Shown here: positions 25,250-33,939 of the stretch, piece after piece
How the letters are laid out: each line of letters starts with the position of its first letter
Position numbering within the stretch: the first letter of the stretch is position 1
Source: Hyphomicrobium sp.
GTDB lineage: Bacteria; Pseudomonadota; Alphaproteobacteria; Rhizobiales; Hyphomicrobiaceae
Direction of reading: 5' to 3'
DNA: 64,000 nt
Assembly (NCBI GenBank): GCA_016793445.1
Contig: JAEUME010000006.1
Location: 94,570-158,569, forward strand
Position numbers and translations under genes: made by a program
Notes under the pieces: generated by a model
Database searches by the model: none
Told to the model about the DNA's origin: nothing
Seen by the model: only the letters and a program-made list of their open reading frames with translations

Positions 25250-25897
25250 TCACGGAAAAAGCCGTGTCTTGCTCCAAGGGGTGGCCGAATCGGCACGCCG
25301 GTAGACGATGCGATCATGCAAGCGGAAGGGGCGGCTCATCCAGAACTCGATCTCGAGCGGCGTGACGCGAAAGCCCGACCAATAGGGCGGCCTTGGAATT
25401 GCACCGACAGCATATTTCGCCGCATAGCGCGCGACCTCCGTTTCCAGAGCAAAGCGCCCCTCGAGCGGACGCGACTGCTTGGAGGCCCATGCGCCAATGC
25501 GGCTCAATCGCGGGCGCGAGGCGTAATACGCATCTGCTTCCGCGTCGGTCACGGTCGTAACGGGACCGCGTACGCGCACCTGACGCTCCAGGCTCTTCCA
25601 ATGAAAGACCAGCGCAGCCTTGGGATGGGCCAGGAGCTCGCGGCCCTTCGTGCCCTCGAAGTTGGTGTAGAAGACGAAGCCGCGCTCAGGCGCGTCCGCA
25701 TCGTCCACGCCTTTGAGCAACACCATCCGCACATTGGGCATTCCGGTTTCATCAACGCTCGCCACCGCCACAGCGTTGGGGTCGTTGATCTCGCTCTGGG
25801 TAGCATCACCGAGCCAGGATGCGAACAGATCGAAGGGATCATCTGTCGGCGTGAAACCCGCCCCACCGTTCGCCTCAGACTTGCTCTTGTGCATCAA
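25250..25897 (-). CDS. pdxH: Pyridoxamine 5'-phosphate oxidase
   Basis: The 215-residue protein shows PdxH features. These are the FMN-binding segment [60 protein letters not shown] and the C-terminal [15 protein letters not shown]. The enzyme oxidises PNP/PMP to pyridoxal 5'-phosphate with FMN and oxygen in the cytoplasm. The length fits the family (about 210-230). No operon partner is evident. Confidence 0.95.
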   Translation of the reverse strand: MMHKSKSEANGGAGFTPTDDPFDLFASWLGDATQSEINDPNAVAVASVDETGMPNVRMVLLKGVDDADAPERGFVFYTNFEGTKGRELLAHPKAALVFHWKSLERQVRVRGPVTTVTDAEADAYYASRPRLSRIGAWASKQSRPLEGRFALETEVARYAAKYAVGAIPRPPYWSGFRVTPLEIEFWMSRPFRLHDRIVYRRADSATPWSKTRLFP

Positions 25898-26044
25898 TCA
25901 CCTTCCACGGACCGCTGCCGGCCCGTCGTTTTCCTGCATCGTGCGGCACACACCGCAAGCATCTCTTAACCAAACCCGCGCACACTTGCGAGCAAGTCCG
26001 CCTGTTGCGGCTTCCAGTAGCGTCAGTCAGTCGAGTTCAGCGTC

Positions 26045-26476
26045 ATGCGTTATTCGCACTCCTCTTTGTTTTCCTTCTACGCCACCGGCTTGACGGCTCT
26101 TGCGCTGGTCGCGGCAATTCTCTTCCTGCCGGAATTTGCGCGCGCCGAACCGCCGGCCACAGGCGGTGCCAAAACCCCGCCGAAACTGGCGCGGCTCACC
26201 GCTCCGCGCCAAGCCATGCTCGGGCTCCAGGACGAGATCGCCGCATTGGAGAGCGTCCAGTATGCGCTCAGTCAGGTGGCGGACGGCTCGAGCTACGTTT
26301 GGCACCGCAGCCACGGCATGCTCTCGGGCGTTGTCCAACCCACTTCTTCCTTCAAGGATGCCGAGGGTCAGGTGTGCCGGCATATCGTCGTCATTCTCAA
26401 CTCCCTCGACACCACCAGCAAGACGGAGACGATCGCCTGCCGCATGCCCGACGGGATCTGGCAGCTGGACGGCTGA
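26045..26476 (+). CDS. Secreted surface-antigen-like small protein
   Basis: The 143-residue product has a signal peptide (hydrophobic residues 13-33, cut near ARA-EPP) and a C-terminal domain of about 80 residues. The pattern W-HRSHGMLSGVVQPT...GQVCRHIVVIL...TIACRMPDGIWQLDG matches the 17-kDa surface-antigen C-terminal domain, including its two Cys. It probably acts in the periplasm or outer membrane. It precedes fabI with 147 bp between, so co-transcription is uncertain. Confidence 0.65.
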   Translation: MRYSHSSLFSFYATGLTALALVAAILFLPEFARAEPPATGGAKTPPKLARLTAPRQAMLGLQDEIAALESVQYALSQVADGSSYVWHRSHGMLSGVVQPTSSFKDAEGQVCRHIVVILNSLDTTSKTETIACRMPDGIWQLDG

Positions 26477-26623
26477 TTTCTCCTAAAGTTCAGTTGGTTG
26501 CATAGTCCTTTTGGTTGCGCTGCCATGCCCCGGTCCACGATCTGGACCGGGCCGCCCTTTTGTGTAGGATGCGCCGGACTCAGGCCATTTTCTCACCCGC
26601 AGCTTTCAAGGATCGATAAGCCG

Positions 26624-27475
26624 ATGACGGCATCTCAGGAACACACAGGCACGCCCACCGGCAATCTGATGGCCGGTAAGCGCGGTCTGATCATGGGTGT
26701 CGCCAACAACCGGTCCATTGCCTGGGGCATTGCCAAGGCCTGCGCCGCCCAGGGTGCCGAAATTGCGCTGACCTACCAGGGCGATGCCCTCAAGAAGCGC
26801 GTCGAGCCGCTTGCCGCCGAGCTTGGCTCCCAGCACGTGCTTCCCTGCGATGTGACCGACGCAGCCTCCATGGATGAAGTATTCGAGACGCTGGGAAAAA
26901 GCTGGGGCCGGCTCGACTTTCTCGTCCACGCCATCGCATTTGCCGACAAGAACGAGCTCGATGGGCGCTACGTCGATACGTCGGAAAAGAACTTCACCCA
27001 AAGCCTGCTGATCTCCTGCTACTCGTTCACCGCGCTCGCCCGCCGGGCGGAGAAGTTGATGACCGACGGCGGCTCTCTGGTGACCTTGACCTATTATGGC
27101 GCCGAGAAGGTCATGCCGCACTATAATGTCATGGGCATTGCCAAGGCCGCGCTGGAAGCATCCGTACGCTATCTCGCCTCCGACCTCGGCAAGAACAATA
27201 TCCGAGTCAATGCCATCTCAGCCGGTCCGATCAAGACACTGGCCGCTTCGGGCATTTCCGACTTCCGCTACATCCTGCGCTGGAACGAGTACAATTCACC
27301 CCTGCGCCGGACGGTGACGATCGAGGACGTCGGCGGGGCCGGTGTCTATCTTCTGTCCGACCTGTCACGCGGCGTGACGGGTGAGATCCACCACGTCGAC
27401 AGTGGCTATCACGTTCAGGGCATGAAGAACGAGGACGCCCCCGACATCTCGGTCGTCAAGGGCGAGGGGAGTTGA
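26624..27475 (+). CDS. fabI: Enoyl-ACP reductase (NADH)
   Basis: The 283-residue product is read from ATG 26624. It carries the FabI-type nucleotide site GKRGLIMGVANNRSIAWGIA, the region DFLVHAIAFADK, the catalytic Tyr-x6-Lys pair in YNVMGIAK, and AISAGPIKTLAASGI. It performs the last reduction of the fatty acid elongation cycle in the cytoplasm. The next gene starts within its stop codon, so the two form an operon. Confidence 0.94.
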   Translation: MTASQEHTGTPTGNLMAGKRGLIMGVANNRSIAWGIAKACAAQGAEIALTYQGDALKKRVEPLAAELGSQHVLPCDVTDAASMDEVFETLGKSWGRLDFLVHAIAFADKNELDGRYVDTSEKNFTQSLLISCYSFTALARRAEKLMTDGGSLVTLTYYGAEKVMPHYNVMGIAKAALEASVRYLASDLGKNNIRVNAISAGPIKTLAASGISDFRYILRWNEYNSPLRRTVTIEDVGGAGVYLLSDLSRGVTGEIHHVDSGYHVQGMKNEDAPDISVVKGEGS

Positions 27476-28089
27476 GCCAATCCCAAAATAGGATTGCCCT
27501 CTTGAGGCCGGGCGTCACGTTGTACCTCGTGCGCCACGGCGAAACGAACTGGAATAAAGAAGCCCGTTATCAGGGCCAGGCCGATATTCCGCTCAACGAC
27601 ACAGGACGACGGCAGGCGGCCCGCAACGGCGGCGCGCTGCGCGCGCTGCTGCCAGGGATCGCGCACGCCGACTTCGTCTCAAGCCCTTTGTCGCGCGCGA
27701 GAGAGACCATGGAGATCCTGCGCGCTGCGCTCGGTCTCGACCCCGTTGGTTTCAGGATGGATCCCGCGCTGCTGGAGCTCCATTACGGCCACTGGGAAGG
27801 ACACCTCGCCTCCGAACTTCCGGACACCGATCCTGAGGGTGTTGCGGGAAAGCAGGCTGATCCATTCGGCTGGCGGCCAACAGGTGGCGAGAGCTATGCC
27901 GACCTCATGGAGCGGACCAACCGCTGGCTCCACGCCTTGGAACGGACGACCGTTGCCGTAACTCATGGGGGGGTGTCTCGCGTCGCGCGCGGCGCGTTGC
28001 TGGGACTGGACCATCGTGAGGTTCCAATCCTGGAGGTACCTCAGGACAGGGTTCTGGTGCTGCGGGCCTCTACCATGAAATGGTTGTAG
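27472..28089 (+). CDS. Histidine phosphatase (phosphoglycerate mutase-like)
   Basis: The 205-residue product starts at a TTG overlapping the fabI stop, with GGGCGAGGGGAG just upstream. The phosphoacceptor motif LVRHGETNWN, the SSPLSRARETMEIL segment, the acid-base region ELHYGHWEG and the second His in VAVTHGGVSRV are all present. The family covers GpmB-like phosphatases and alpha-ribazole phosphatases, and the substrate is not readable. The fabI linkage is conserved-looking but its meaning is unclear. Confidence 0.88.
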   Translation: MSQSQNRIALLRPGVTLYLVRHGETNWNKEARYQGQADIPLNDTGRRQAARNGGALRALLPGIAHADFVSSPLSRARETMEILRAALGLDPVGFRMDPALLELHYGHWEGHLASELPDTDPEGVAGKQADPFGWRPTGGESYADLMERTNRWLHALERTTVAVTHGGVSRVARGALLGLDHREVPILEVPQDRVLVLRASTMKWL

Positions 28090-28126
28090 ATCTTTTTGAG
28101 CGCGCACCAACCAAAGATCAGAGGGC

Positions 28127-28531
28127 CTAGGGCCCTGTGCGGCTCTTTTTCCGAGCCCTGGCTTCTGGAGCTTTGACGCAACGTCTGCCCGCCTTGTCGG
28201 GCTCATAGCCTGCGTCGCAGTTGGGTTTTATCCCGACGAGCTTCACTTTCCGCGTCTTGTCTGCAGATTTGGCTGCGCTCCCTTTTGGCTCGGATTTTCC
28301 GTCCCCCTTTCCGGACTGGCCAAGATCCGGCGTCTTGGGCGTGACGCGTTTGACCGGTTCGACCATCGGTTCGATCTGTTTTGCCTGTTGCGGCTGAGCA
28401 GGCGTGGAGCTTTCAGAGCGCGCGCCTCCGGGCTCCGCCGATACCTGGCACGGAGCGGTCAGCAGCATCGCCGCAGCGAGTGCAGCAAGGCCGCCCAGGG
28501 ACGTGCCGCCCCACAACGCAATGTGTGCCAT
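28127..28531 (-). CDS. Small secreted basic protein with C-terminal Cys pair
   Basis: The 134-residue product is read from ATG 28531; the longer frame to 28690 runs through a terminator hairpin and is unlikely. A signal peptide (about 1-32, ending SAEP) leads into a Pro/Lys/Ser-rich linker. A short end (GIKPNCDAGYEPDKAGRRC) follows that could form a disulfide-closed loop. Function unknown. It is convergent with the phosphatase gene, 37 bp away. Confidence 0.5.
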   Translation of the reverse strand: MAHIALWGGTSLGGLAALAAAMLLTAPCQVSAEPGGARSESSTPAQPQQAKQIEPMVEPVKRVTPKTPDLGQSGKGDGKSEPKGSAAKSADKTRKVKLVGIKPNCDAGYEPDKAGRRCVKAPEARARKKSRTGP

Positions 28532-28635
28532 ATCGCTGAAAGCCCGAAGCTGACGGCCATTTGTGGAACTATAGCGAGGAGACAAAGGCGGGGCGACCCT
28601 AGACGTCACGCCCAGCATACGGCGTAAACAAACAA

Positions 28636-28667
28636 AAAGAGCCGGAGAAGCGGCTCTCCGGCTCTTT
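28636..28667 (-). terminator. Rho-independent terminator, leftward
   Basis: A perfect 13-bp stem (AAAGAGCCGGAGA, 6-nt loop) is followed on the minus strand by TTTTTGTTTG. The T-tail lies on the leftward side, so it would end transcripts arriving from 28.7-29 kb. Confidence 0.7.
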
Positions 28668-29142
28668 ACGCACTTCTCATGGAAGTGCATCGCTTATTGG
28701 GCCGCTCGTTGCCCGGGTGCTCAATCCGGGCGCAAGCCGCCTGAATGCGCGCTCCAAAGTCTCCTTGAGAGCGGCATCGCTTTTGACGGCCCGGTCCGGA
28801 CCGTGTCACCGCATTGCCCCGTCAATTTGATCCCTCGATGCGACGCAGGCTGCGTTCAGGCAGGTAAAGCGTGCTCGGCCAAAGTTGCTGATGCGATGCG
28901 GATGTAATGGTCATGCTGTAAGGACCACGTTTACGACGCGTGGAACCTACGGCGAACGCAGCACTGTTGCCCAAATAATCTGCGTCGCGCGCGCTTGTCA
29001 CGCAAATTGCCCAGCAAGAAGGCTTGCCGGGCGTGATGGCGCCTCCTAAGAGAAAGAGTGAAGCATGGCTGCAACACGGCTTGTGTTGGAGCCGCGCCGC
29101 ACCCGCGGCGTTTCCGCAGTCATCCAGCAAGCAGCCTTCGCA
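28668..29142. other. Region without a clear gene, upstream of aroC
   Basis: About 475 bp. It contains the aroC promoter on the plus strand. On the minus strand a short stop-bounded frame (ALKETLERAFRRLAPG within it, ending near 28681) and a 30-codon frame at about 28822-28914 look partly protein-like but lack ribosome sites. Together with the leftward terminator at 28636 they suggest a small unrecognised leftward transcript. Confidence 0.35.
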
Positions 29143-30231
29143 ATGTCTCACAACACCTTCGGACACCTCTTCCGCATCACCACCTGGGGCGAGAGCCACG
29201 GTCCGGCGATCGGCTGCGTGGTCGATGGCTGCCCGCCAGGTATCGCGCTCGAGGCGCAGGAGATCCAGGCGTTCCTTGACAAGCGCAGGCCGGGTCAATC
29301 GCGATTCGTCACGCAGCGCCGCGAGCCCGATGCGGTGAAGATCCTCTCCGGCGTTTTTAACAATGAGGCGGGCCAGCAAGTCACCACAGGCGCGCCCATC
29401 GCGCTTGAGATCGAGAACGTCGACCAGCGCTCCAAGGACTATGGCGACATCGCCATGAAGTATCGCCCGGGCCACGCCGACTACACGTACGATGCCAAAT
29501 ACGCCATCCGCGATTATCGCGGCGGCGGTCGCTCGTCCGCCCGCGAAACCGCCTCACGCGTCGCCGCCGGCGCCGTCGCCCGCAAGGTCATTGCCGGCGT
29601 GCGCATCCGCGGCGCGCTTGTCCAGATGGGGCCGCACGCAATCGATCGCGCCAATTGGGACTGGGATGAGGTTGGCAACAACCCGTTCTTCTGCCCCGAC
29701 GCAAAGGCCGCTGCCGCGTGGGAAACCTATCTCGACAACGTGCGCAAGGATGGCTCATCGGTGGGCGCGATCGTCGAGGTGATCGCTGAAGGCGTCCCCG
29801 CGGGCTGGGGCGCACCGCTCTACGGCAAACTCGACCAGGACCTTGCTTCCGCGATGATGTCGATCAACGCGGTGAAGGGCGTCGAAATCGGCGCAGGCAT
29901 GGCGGCGGCCGTGCTGACGGGAGAGGAGAACGCCGACGAGATGCGCATGGGCAACGACGGCAAGCCGCGCTTTCTATCCAACAACGCGGGTGGCATCCTC
30001 GGCGGCATCTCCACCGGTCAGCCGATCGTATGCCGCTTCGCAGTCAAGCCAACATCGTCCATCCTGACGCCCCGCAAGACCGTGGACCGCAACGGCTCGA
30101 ATACTGAAGTTGTTACCAAGGGCCGCCATGATCCGTGCGTGGGCATTCGCGCGGTGCCGGTCGGGGAAGCAATGATGGCGATCGTCCTTGCGGATCACTT
30201 CCTGCGCCATCGCGGCCAATGCGGCGCCTGA
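29143..30231 (+). CDS. aroC: Chorismate synthase
   Basis: The 362-residue product starts at ATG 29143 ([20 protein letters not shown]), matching the family N-terminus. Signatures include [39 protein letters not shown], and the C-terminal TPRKTVD and [15 protein letters not shown]. It converts 5-enolpyruvylshikimate 3-phosphate to chorismate with reduced FMN in aromatic amino acid synthesis. All motifs are intact and the length is normal. Confidence 0.97.
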   Translation: MSHNTFGHLFRITTWGESHGPAIGCVVDGCPPGIALEAQEIQAFLDKRRPGQSRFVTQRREPDAVKILSGVFNNEAGQQVTTGAPIALEIENVDQRSKDYGDIAMKYRPGHADYTYDAKYAIRDYRGGGRSSARETASRVAAGAVARKVIAGVRIRGALVQMGPHAIDRANWDWDEVGNNPFFCPDAKAAAAWETYLDNVRKDGSSVGAIVEVIAEGVPAGWGAPLYGKLDQDLASAMMSINAVKGVEIGAGMAAAVLTGEENADEMRMGNDGKPRFLSNNAGGILGGISTGQPIVCRFAVKPTSSILTPRKTVDRNGSNTEVVTKGRHDPCVGIRAVPVGEAMMAIVLADHFLRHRGQCGA

Positions 30232-30243
30232 GCCAGACGCCTC

Positions 30244-30915
30244 TCAAGGGCACAACGCCAGATCGGCAAACGCAAACCCATCCCGCACGACTGTTTCACC
30301 AACCGTGATGGCGATGGGTTCCTGGAACATCGGGCCCGCCGTGACGCAGGTGTGAAACTCACCATTCTCGCCGCACGGATCGATGCCTGCAGGAAGACCG
30401 GCGAGGAAAGACTCATCAAAGCGGCGGCCCGCGAACGAGGCATTAAGTTTGCTCTGGTCAACGACCGAGATCCACGTCTCCAGCCCGCCCTCGATCATCT
30501 CATGCGCCAACGCCGTTGTATCGCGCAGCCACAGCGGAAAAATCGGCTTTAAGCCTGTGCTCGAAAGCTTGGTCTCCCGGTACTTGCGGATGTCTTCCAG
30601 AAAAAGATCGCCGAACGCCATCGCCTCAACGCCCTTGTCCATTGCCTGCTCGACGAACGCACTCATGCGCTTCTCATATTCCTCGTTGGGACACGGCCAG
30701 GGCAATTCAACGACATGAAGCGGAAGTCCGGCGGCAGCCGCCTGCGCTTGCAGGATCTCGCTCCGCACGCCGTGCATGGCGACCCGGTTAAAAGCGGCGT
30801 TGACGGTGGTGAGCAGCCCCACCACTTCCACCTCGGGATTCTGCCGCAGAACATGCAGTGACCAGGCGCTGTCTTTGCCGCTCGACCAGCTCAATACTGT
30901 TTTCAAAGCATCCAC
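30244..30915 (-). CDS. Diphthine-ammonia-ligase-like ATP-binding protein (PF01902)
   Basis: The 223-residue product has the PP-loop motif LSWSSGKDSAWSL at the N-terminus. VAMHGVRSEIL, EAMAFGDLFLEDIRKYRE and the family signature GENGEFHT follow. In eukaryotes and archaea this family amidates diphthine. Bacteria lack diphthamide, so the bacterial role is unknown. It is convergent with aroC and not in an obvious operon. Confidence 0.85.
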   Translation of the reverse strand: MDALKTVLSWSSGKDSAWSLHVLRQNPEVEVVGLLTTVNAAFNRVAMHGVRSEILQAQAAAAGLPLHVVELPWPCPNEEYEKRMSAFVEQAMDKGVEAMAFGDLFLEDIRKYRETKLSSTGLKPIFPLWLRDTTALAHEMIEGGLETWISVVDQSKLNASFAGRRFDESFLAGLPAGIDPCGENGEFHTCVTAGPMFQEPIAITVGETVVRDGFAFADLALCP

Positions 30916-30978
30916 CCCGAGTTTATAGCCTTACCTGACTCAGCTTACCTTTTCAGGCCGGCCACGAAAGCGCCACCC

Positions 30979-31686
30979 ATGCCGCACTATCGATCCATCG
31001 TCATCCTTACCGGAGCAGGACTTTCCGCCGAGAGCGGCCTCTCCACGTTCCGTGATGCAAATGGCATCTGGGCGAAATACGACTGGCGCGACGTCGCCAC
31101 GCCGCAAGGCTTCGAAAAGAATCCTGCCCTCGTTCACGAATTCTACAATATGCGCCGCCGTGCCCACGCGGGCGTGAAACCCAACGCGGCGCATTTGGCC
31201 CTCGGCCGTCTGAGCCGGGAGCACGAAGCCACGACCATCGTCACGCAGAACGTCGATTGCCTGCACGAAGCAGCAGGAACCGCGCGGCTCATTCACATGC
31301 ACGGCGAAGCGATGAAATCGCTGTGCGCTCATTGCAATGCGAGGGGACCCTGGATCGGCGACATGTCTGTTGCCACAGTCTGCTCCGCTTGCGGCAAGGC
31401 GGGAGGCATGCGGCCCGACGTCGTATGGTTTGGTGAGATGCCCTATCACATGGAGACGATCGGCAAGCTGCTCCTTGCGTGTGACCTCTTCATCTCCATC
31501 GGTACGAGCGGCCATGTCTATCCCGCGGCCGGATTTGTCGCCGCCGCCGCGGACGCCGGTGCGCATACCGTTGAACTGAACCTCGAACCCTCTCAAGGCG
31601 CGAGCCTCTTTGCTGAAGCAATCTACGGTCCGGCGACGGAGGTGGTGCCCGCCTATGTCGAGCGGCTGCTCGCGGGCGAGGCTTAG
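30979..31686 (+). CDS. cobB: Sirtuin NAD-dependent protein deacylase
   Basis: The 235-residue product has the NAD motif GAGLSAESGLSTFRD, TQNVDCLHEAAGT, the catalytic His in HMHGE, two Cys pairs for zinc (CAHC and CSAC), RPDVVWFGEMP and GTSGHVYPA. The Tyr-x2-Arg pair in EFYNMRRR is the feature that selects acidic acyl groups in class III sirtuins, so desuccinylase or demalonylase activity is likely. The usual TQNIDDLH has Cys for the second Asp here. Confidence 0.92.
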   Translation: MPHYRSIVILTGAGLSAESGLSTFRDANGIWAKYDWRDVATPQGFEKNPALVHEFYNMRRRAHAGVKPNAAHLALGRLSREHEATTIVTQNVDCLHEAAGTARLIHMHGEAMKSLCAHCNARGPWIGDMSVATVCSACGKAGGMRPDVVWFGEMPYHMETIGKLLLACDLFISIGTSGHVYPAAGFVAAAADAGAHTVELNLEPSQGASLFAEAIYGPATEVVPAYVERLLAGEA

Positions 31687-31714
31687 GTTTGCATCCCAGC
31701 CAAGCATTCTTTTT

Positions 31715-31861
31715 TGTCATCCCGGCCAAGCGCAGCGAGCGCCGGGACCCAGGAGCACCGAGCGAGATGCAGCGGCTTGATTTTCGCGCTTCGCACTGAT
31801 GTGCTCGGTTCCGGGTCGGCGCTGCGCCGGACTTCATCCGGGCTCGCTTGCCCGGGATGAC
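31715..31861. repeat. Palindromic intergenic repeat element
   Basis: This is a 147-bp stretch bounded by TGTCATCCCGG and its near-complement CCCGGGATGACA, with nested inverted segments (GAGCAC/GTGCTC). It is GC-rich, noncoding and able to fold into one long stem. It resembles the dispersed intergenic palindromes of Hyphomicrobiales genomes. No second copy was noticed in this window. Confidence 0.6.
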
Positions 31862-31891
31862 AAGAAGGTGCGCTTGTCCGAATATACCGCC

Positions 31892-33124
31892 CTATCGGTG
31901 GAACACCGCCACCGCCTCGATGTGGGGCGAAAAGAGGAACTGGTCAACCGGGGTAACAGATTCCAGGATGTATCCTCCGTCGATGAGCGTGCGTGCGTCG
32001 CGTGCCAAGGTTGCCGGATTGCACGACACCGCGATCACCGTTTTGACCTGGGATCTGGCCAGCATCCGCGCCTGCGCGTCGGCGCCCGCCCGCGGCGGAT
32101 CGAACACCACGCAATCGAAATCGCGCAACTCGGTCGCCGATAACGGCTCGCGGAACAGATCGCGCGTGCGCGCCTCGACCGGTTTCAAGCCGCGCGCATT
32201 CTTCACGGCGGCGTTGAGCGCCGCGATGGCGCGTTTGTCGTTGTCGGCGGCGAACACCTTGGCACGCTCAGCCAAGCGGAATGTAAATGCGCCGACGCCG
32301 CAAAACAGGTCGGCAATGGCTTTCGATTTGCCGGCCGCACGCAAAACGAGGTTCGCCATGGCCTCTTCCATTTCAGCGACGGCTTGAAGAAACGCGCCTG
32401 GCGGAGCAATGACCTCGGCGTTACCGAACATCAAGGCGGCGGTCAAAGACTCGTAAACCGGATCGCCGTTGACGCTGACCCGCGCGACGGCCGCCGATGA
32501 AGCCGCCTGAGCAAGGCCCGTACGCAATTCCGGCGTCAGCTTGGCCGCGACATCTTCCAACGCCACGTCGAGCCCACCCAAAGTCCACGTCGCGATGACG
32601 CGCGTCTCGCCGCGTCGCGACAACAACGGCGCAATGAGGGTGCGTAGCTTAGGAAGGGCCGCCACGATGGAGGGATGCAGGACGCAGCACTCCTCAAGAT
32701 CGACGAGATCGTGGGATGCTGCCTTGTGAAATCCGAGCAAGACGCCCGCGCTTGTCGCCCGTGCGCTGAGCGCTGCGCGCCGCCGCGCGCCCTTGCACGC
32801 AATCACGTCGTTCACCGCTACATCGAGCCCGCGCGCACGAAAAGCTGCAGCCACCTGCTCCGTCTTCCATGCGCGGTAGGCAGGCGCTGCCATGTGCTGG
32901 AGCGCACAGCCTCCACAGATGGTGAAATGACGGCAAGGCGGCACGACCCGATCATTGCTGGGCGCAAGTACCTCGATGAGTTGGCCCGCCGTGCCTTCGA
33001 CCACGGCTTTGACTCGCTCGCCTGCAAGCGTAAACGGCACGAAGACGGGACCGTTCGCCGCTTCCGCGACCCCATCACCCTGCGCGCCCACGCGCGCGAT
33101 CATAAGGTCGCAAGTTTCACGCAT
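31892..33124 (-). CDS. RlmD/TrmA-family RNA (uracil-C5) methyltransferase
   Basis: The 410-residue product starts at ATG 33124 and overlaps the tlyA stop by 8 bp. An N-terminal TRAM-like segment (ARVGAQGDGVAEANGPVFVP-like) and the Fe-S cysteines CRHFTICGGCALQH are followed by a Rossmann SAM site (ADLFCGVGAFTFRLA). FDPPRAGADAQ and the catalytic Cys in VSCNPATLARD complete the set. It makes 5-methyluridine in rRNA or tRNA; the target cannot be told. Co-transcription with tlyA suggests an RNA-modification operon. Confidence 0.9.
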   Translation of the reverse strand: MRETCDLMIARVGAQGDGVAEAANGPVFVPFTLAGERVKAVVEGTAGQLIEVLAPSNDRVVPPCRHFTICGGCALQHMAAPAYRAWKTEQVAAAFRARGLDVAVNDVIACKGARRRAALSARATSAGVLLGFHKAASHDLVDLEECCVLHPSIVAALPKLRTLIAPLLSRRGETRVIATWTLGGLDVALEDVAAKLTPELRTGLAQAASSAAVARVSVNGDPVYESLTAALMFGNAEVIAPPGAFLQAVAEMEEAMANLVLRAAGKSKAIADLFCGVGAFTFRLAERAKVFAADNDKRAIAALNAAVKNARGLKPVEARTRDLFREPLSATELRDFDCVVFDPPRAGADAQARMLARSQVKTVIAVSCNPATLARDARTLIDGGYILESVTPVDQFLFSPHIEAVAVFHR

Positions 33125-33878
33125 CCTTCGACGCTCCAAGCAGGAACTCCTCGTTGCCGGATCCGCCCGCGATCGGCGAAGCGATCACACCGCGAACCCG
33201 CCATCCGGGCTGAGACGCAACGAATGCGCGCACGGCCTCCACAGCCCGGTCGCGCGCCGCCGCGTCGCGGACGATGCCGCCTTTGCCGACGTCGGCGGGG
33301 GAAAGTTCAAACTGGGGTTTGACGAGCGCCACGAGAAACGCGCCGGGCGCCGCAAGGCTCATCACTGGCCCCATGGCTTTGGTCAGAGAGATGAATGACA
33401 AATCGGCGACGAGCATTTCGATCGGTCCTTCGATCGGTGCAGCCTCGATATGCCGGATGTCACGTCCTTCCAGGCTGATCACCCGCGCATCGGCGCGCAG
33501 GCTCTCGTGTAACTGCGACTTACCCACGTCAACGGCGTAAACGCGGCGTGCGCCACGCTGCAACAAGACCTGCGTGAAACCGCCCGTCGATGCACCCGCG
33601 TCGAGCGCAATCCGACCCATAGGATCGAGCGCGAACGCGTCGAGCGCTGCGGTAAGCTTCTCGCCGCCTCGGGATACGAAGTCCGGTGCGTGGTCGGCCA
33701 GAACGATGGACACTTCCGAACCGACGCTTTGGGCGGGCTTGGTACATGGTGCCCCGTCGACCATCACGAACCCGCGCAGGATGAGGTCGCGCGCGCGCGC
33801 CCGGCTGGGGACGAGACCATCGGACAGAAGACGTTGATCGAGACGGGTCGAGGCGGGCTTTGACATCGCCGTCTGCAT
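33117..33878 (-). CDS. tlyA: TlyA-family rRNA 2'-O-methyltransferase
   Basis: The 253-residue product has an N-terminal S4 RNA-binding domain (TRLDQRLLSDGLVPSRARA) and a FtsJ-like methyltransferase domain. The latter has ALDAGASTGGFTQVLLQRGA, VYAVDVGKSQLHESLR and VADLSFISLTKA. TlyA methylates cytidines in 16S/23S rRNA in actinobacteria. Proteobacterial members are usually labelled hemolysin-like, but the enzyme motifs are clear. A shorter start at MSKPAST (33866) is possible. Confidence 0.9.
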   Translation of the reverse strand: MQTAMSKPASTRLDQRLLSDGLVPSRARARDLILRGFVMVDGAPCTKPAQSVGSEVSIVLADHAPDFVSRGGEKLTAALDAFALDPMGRIALDAGASTGGFTQVLLQRGARRVYAVDVGKSQLHESLRADARVISLEGRDIRHIEAAPIEGPIEMLVADLSFISLTKAMGPVMSLAAPGAFLVALVKPQFELSPADVGKGGIVRDAAARDRAVEAVRAFVASQPGWRVRGVIASPIAGGSGNEEFLLGASKDA

Positions 33879-33939
33879 CGCCCTCCCCCCGCCATCCGGT
33901 CAAGCACAATCGCTGCGAGGGACACACGCAAGGCGTATT

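Noticed and set aside
28822..29475. 217-codon minus-strand frame over the aroC start
   Set aside because: Most of it is antisense to aroC. Only the last 30 or so codons lie outside, and they lack a ribosome site.
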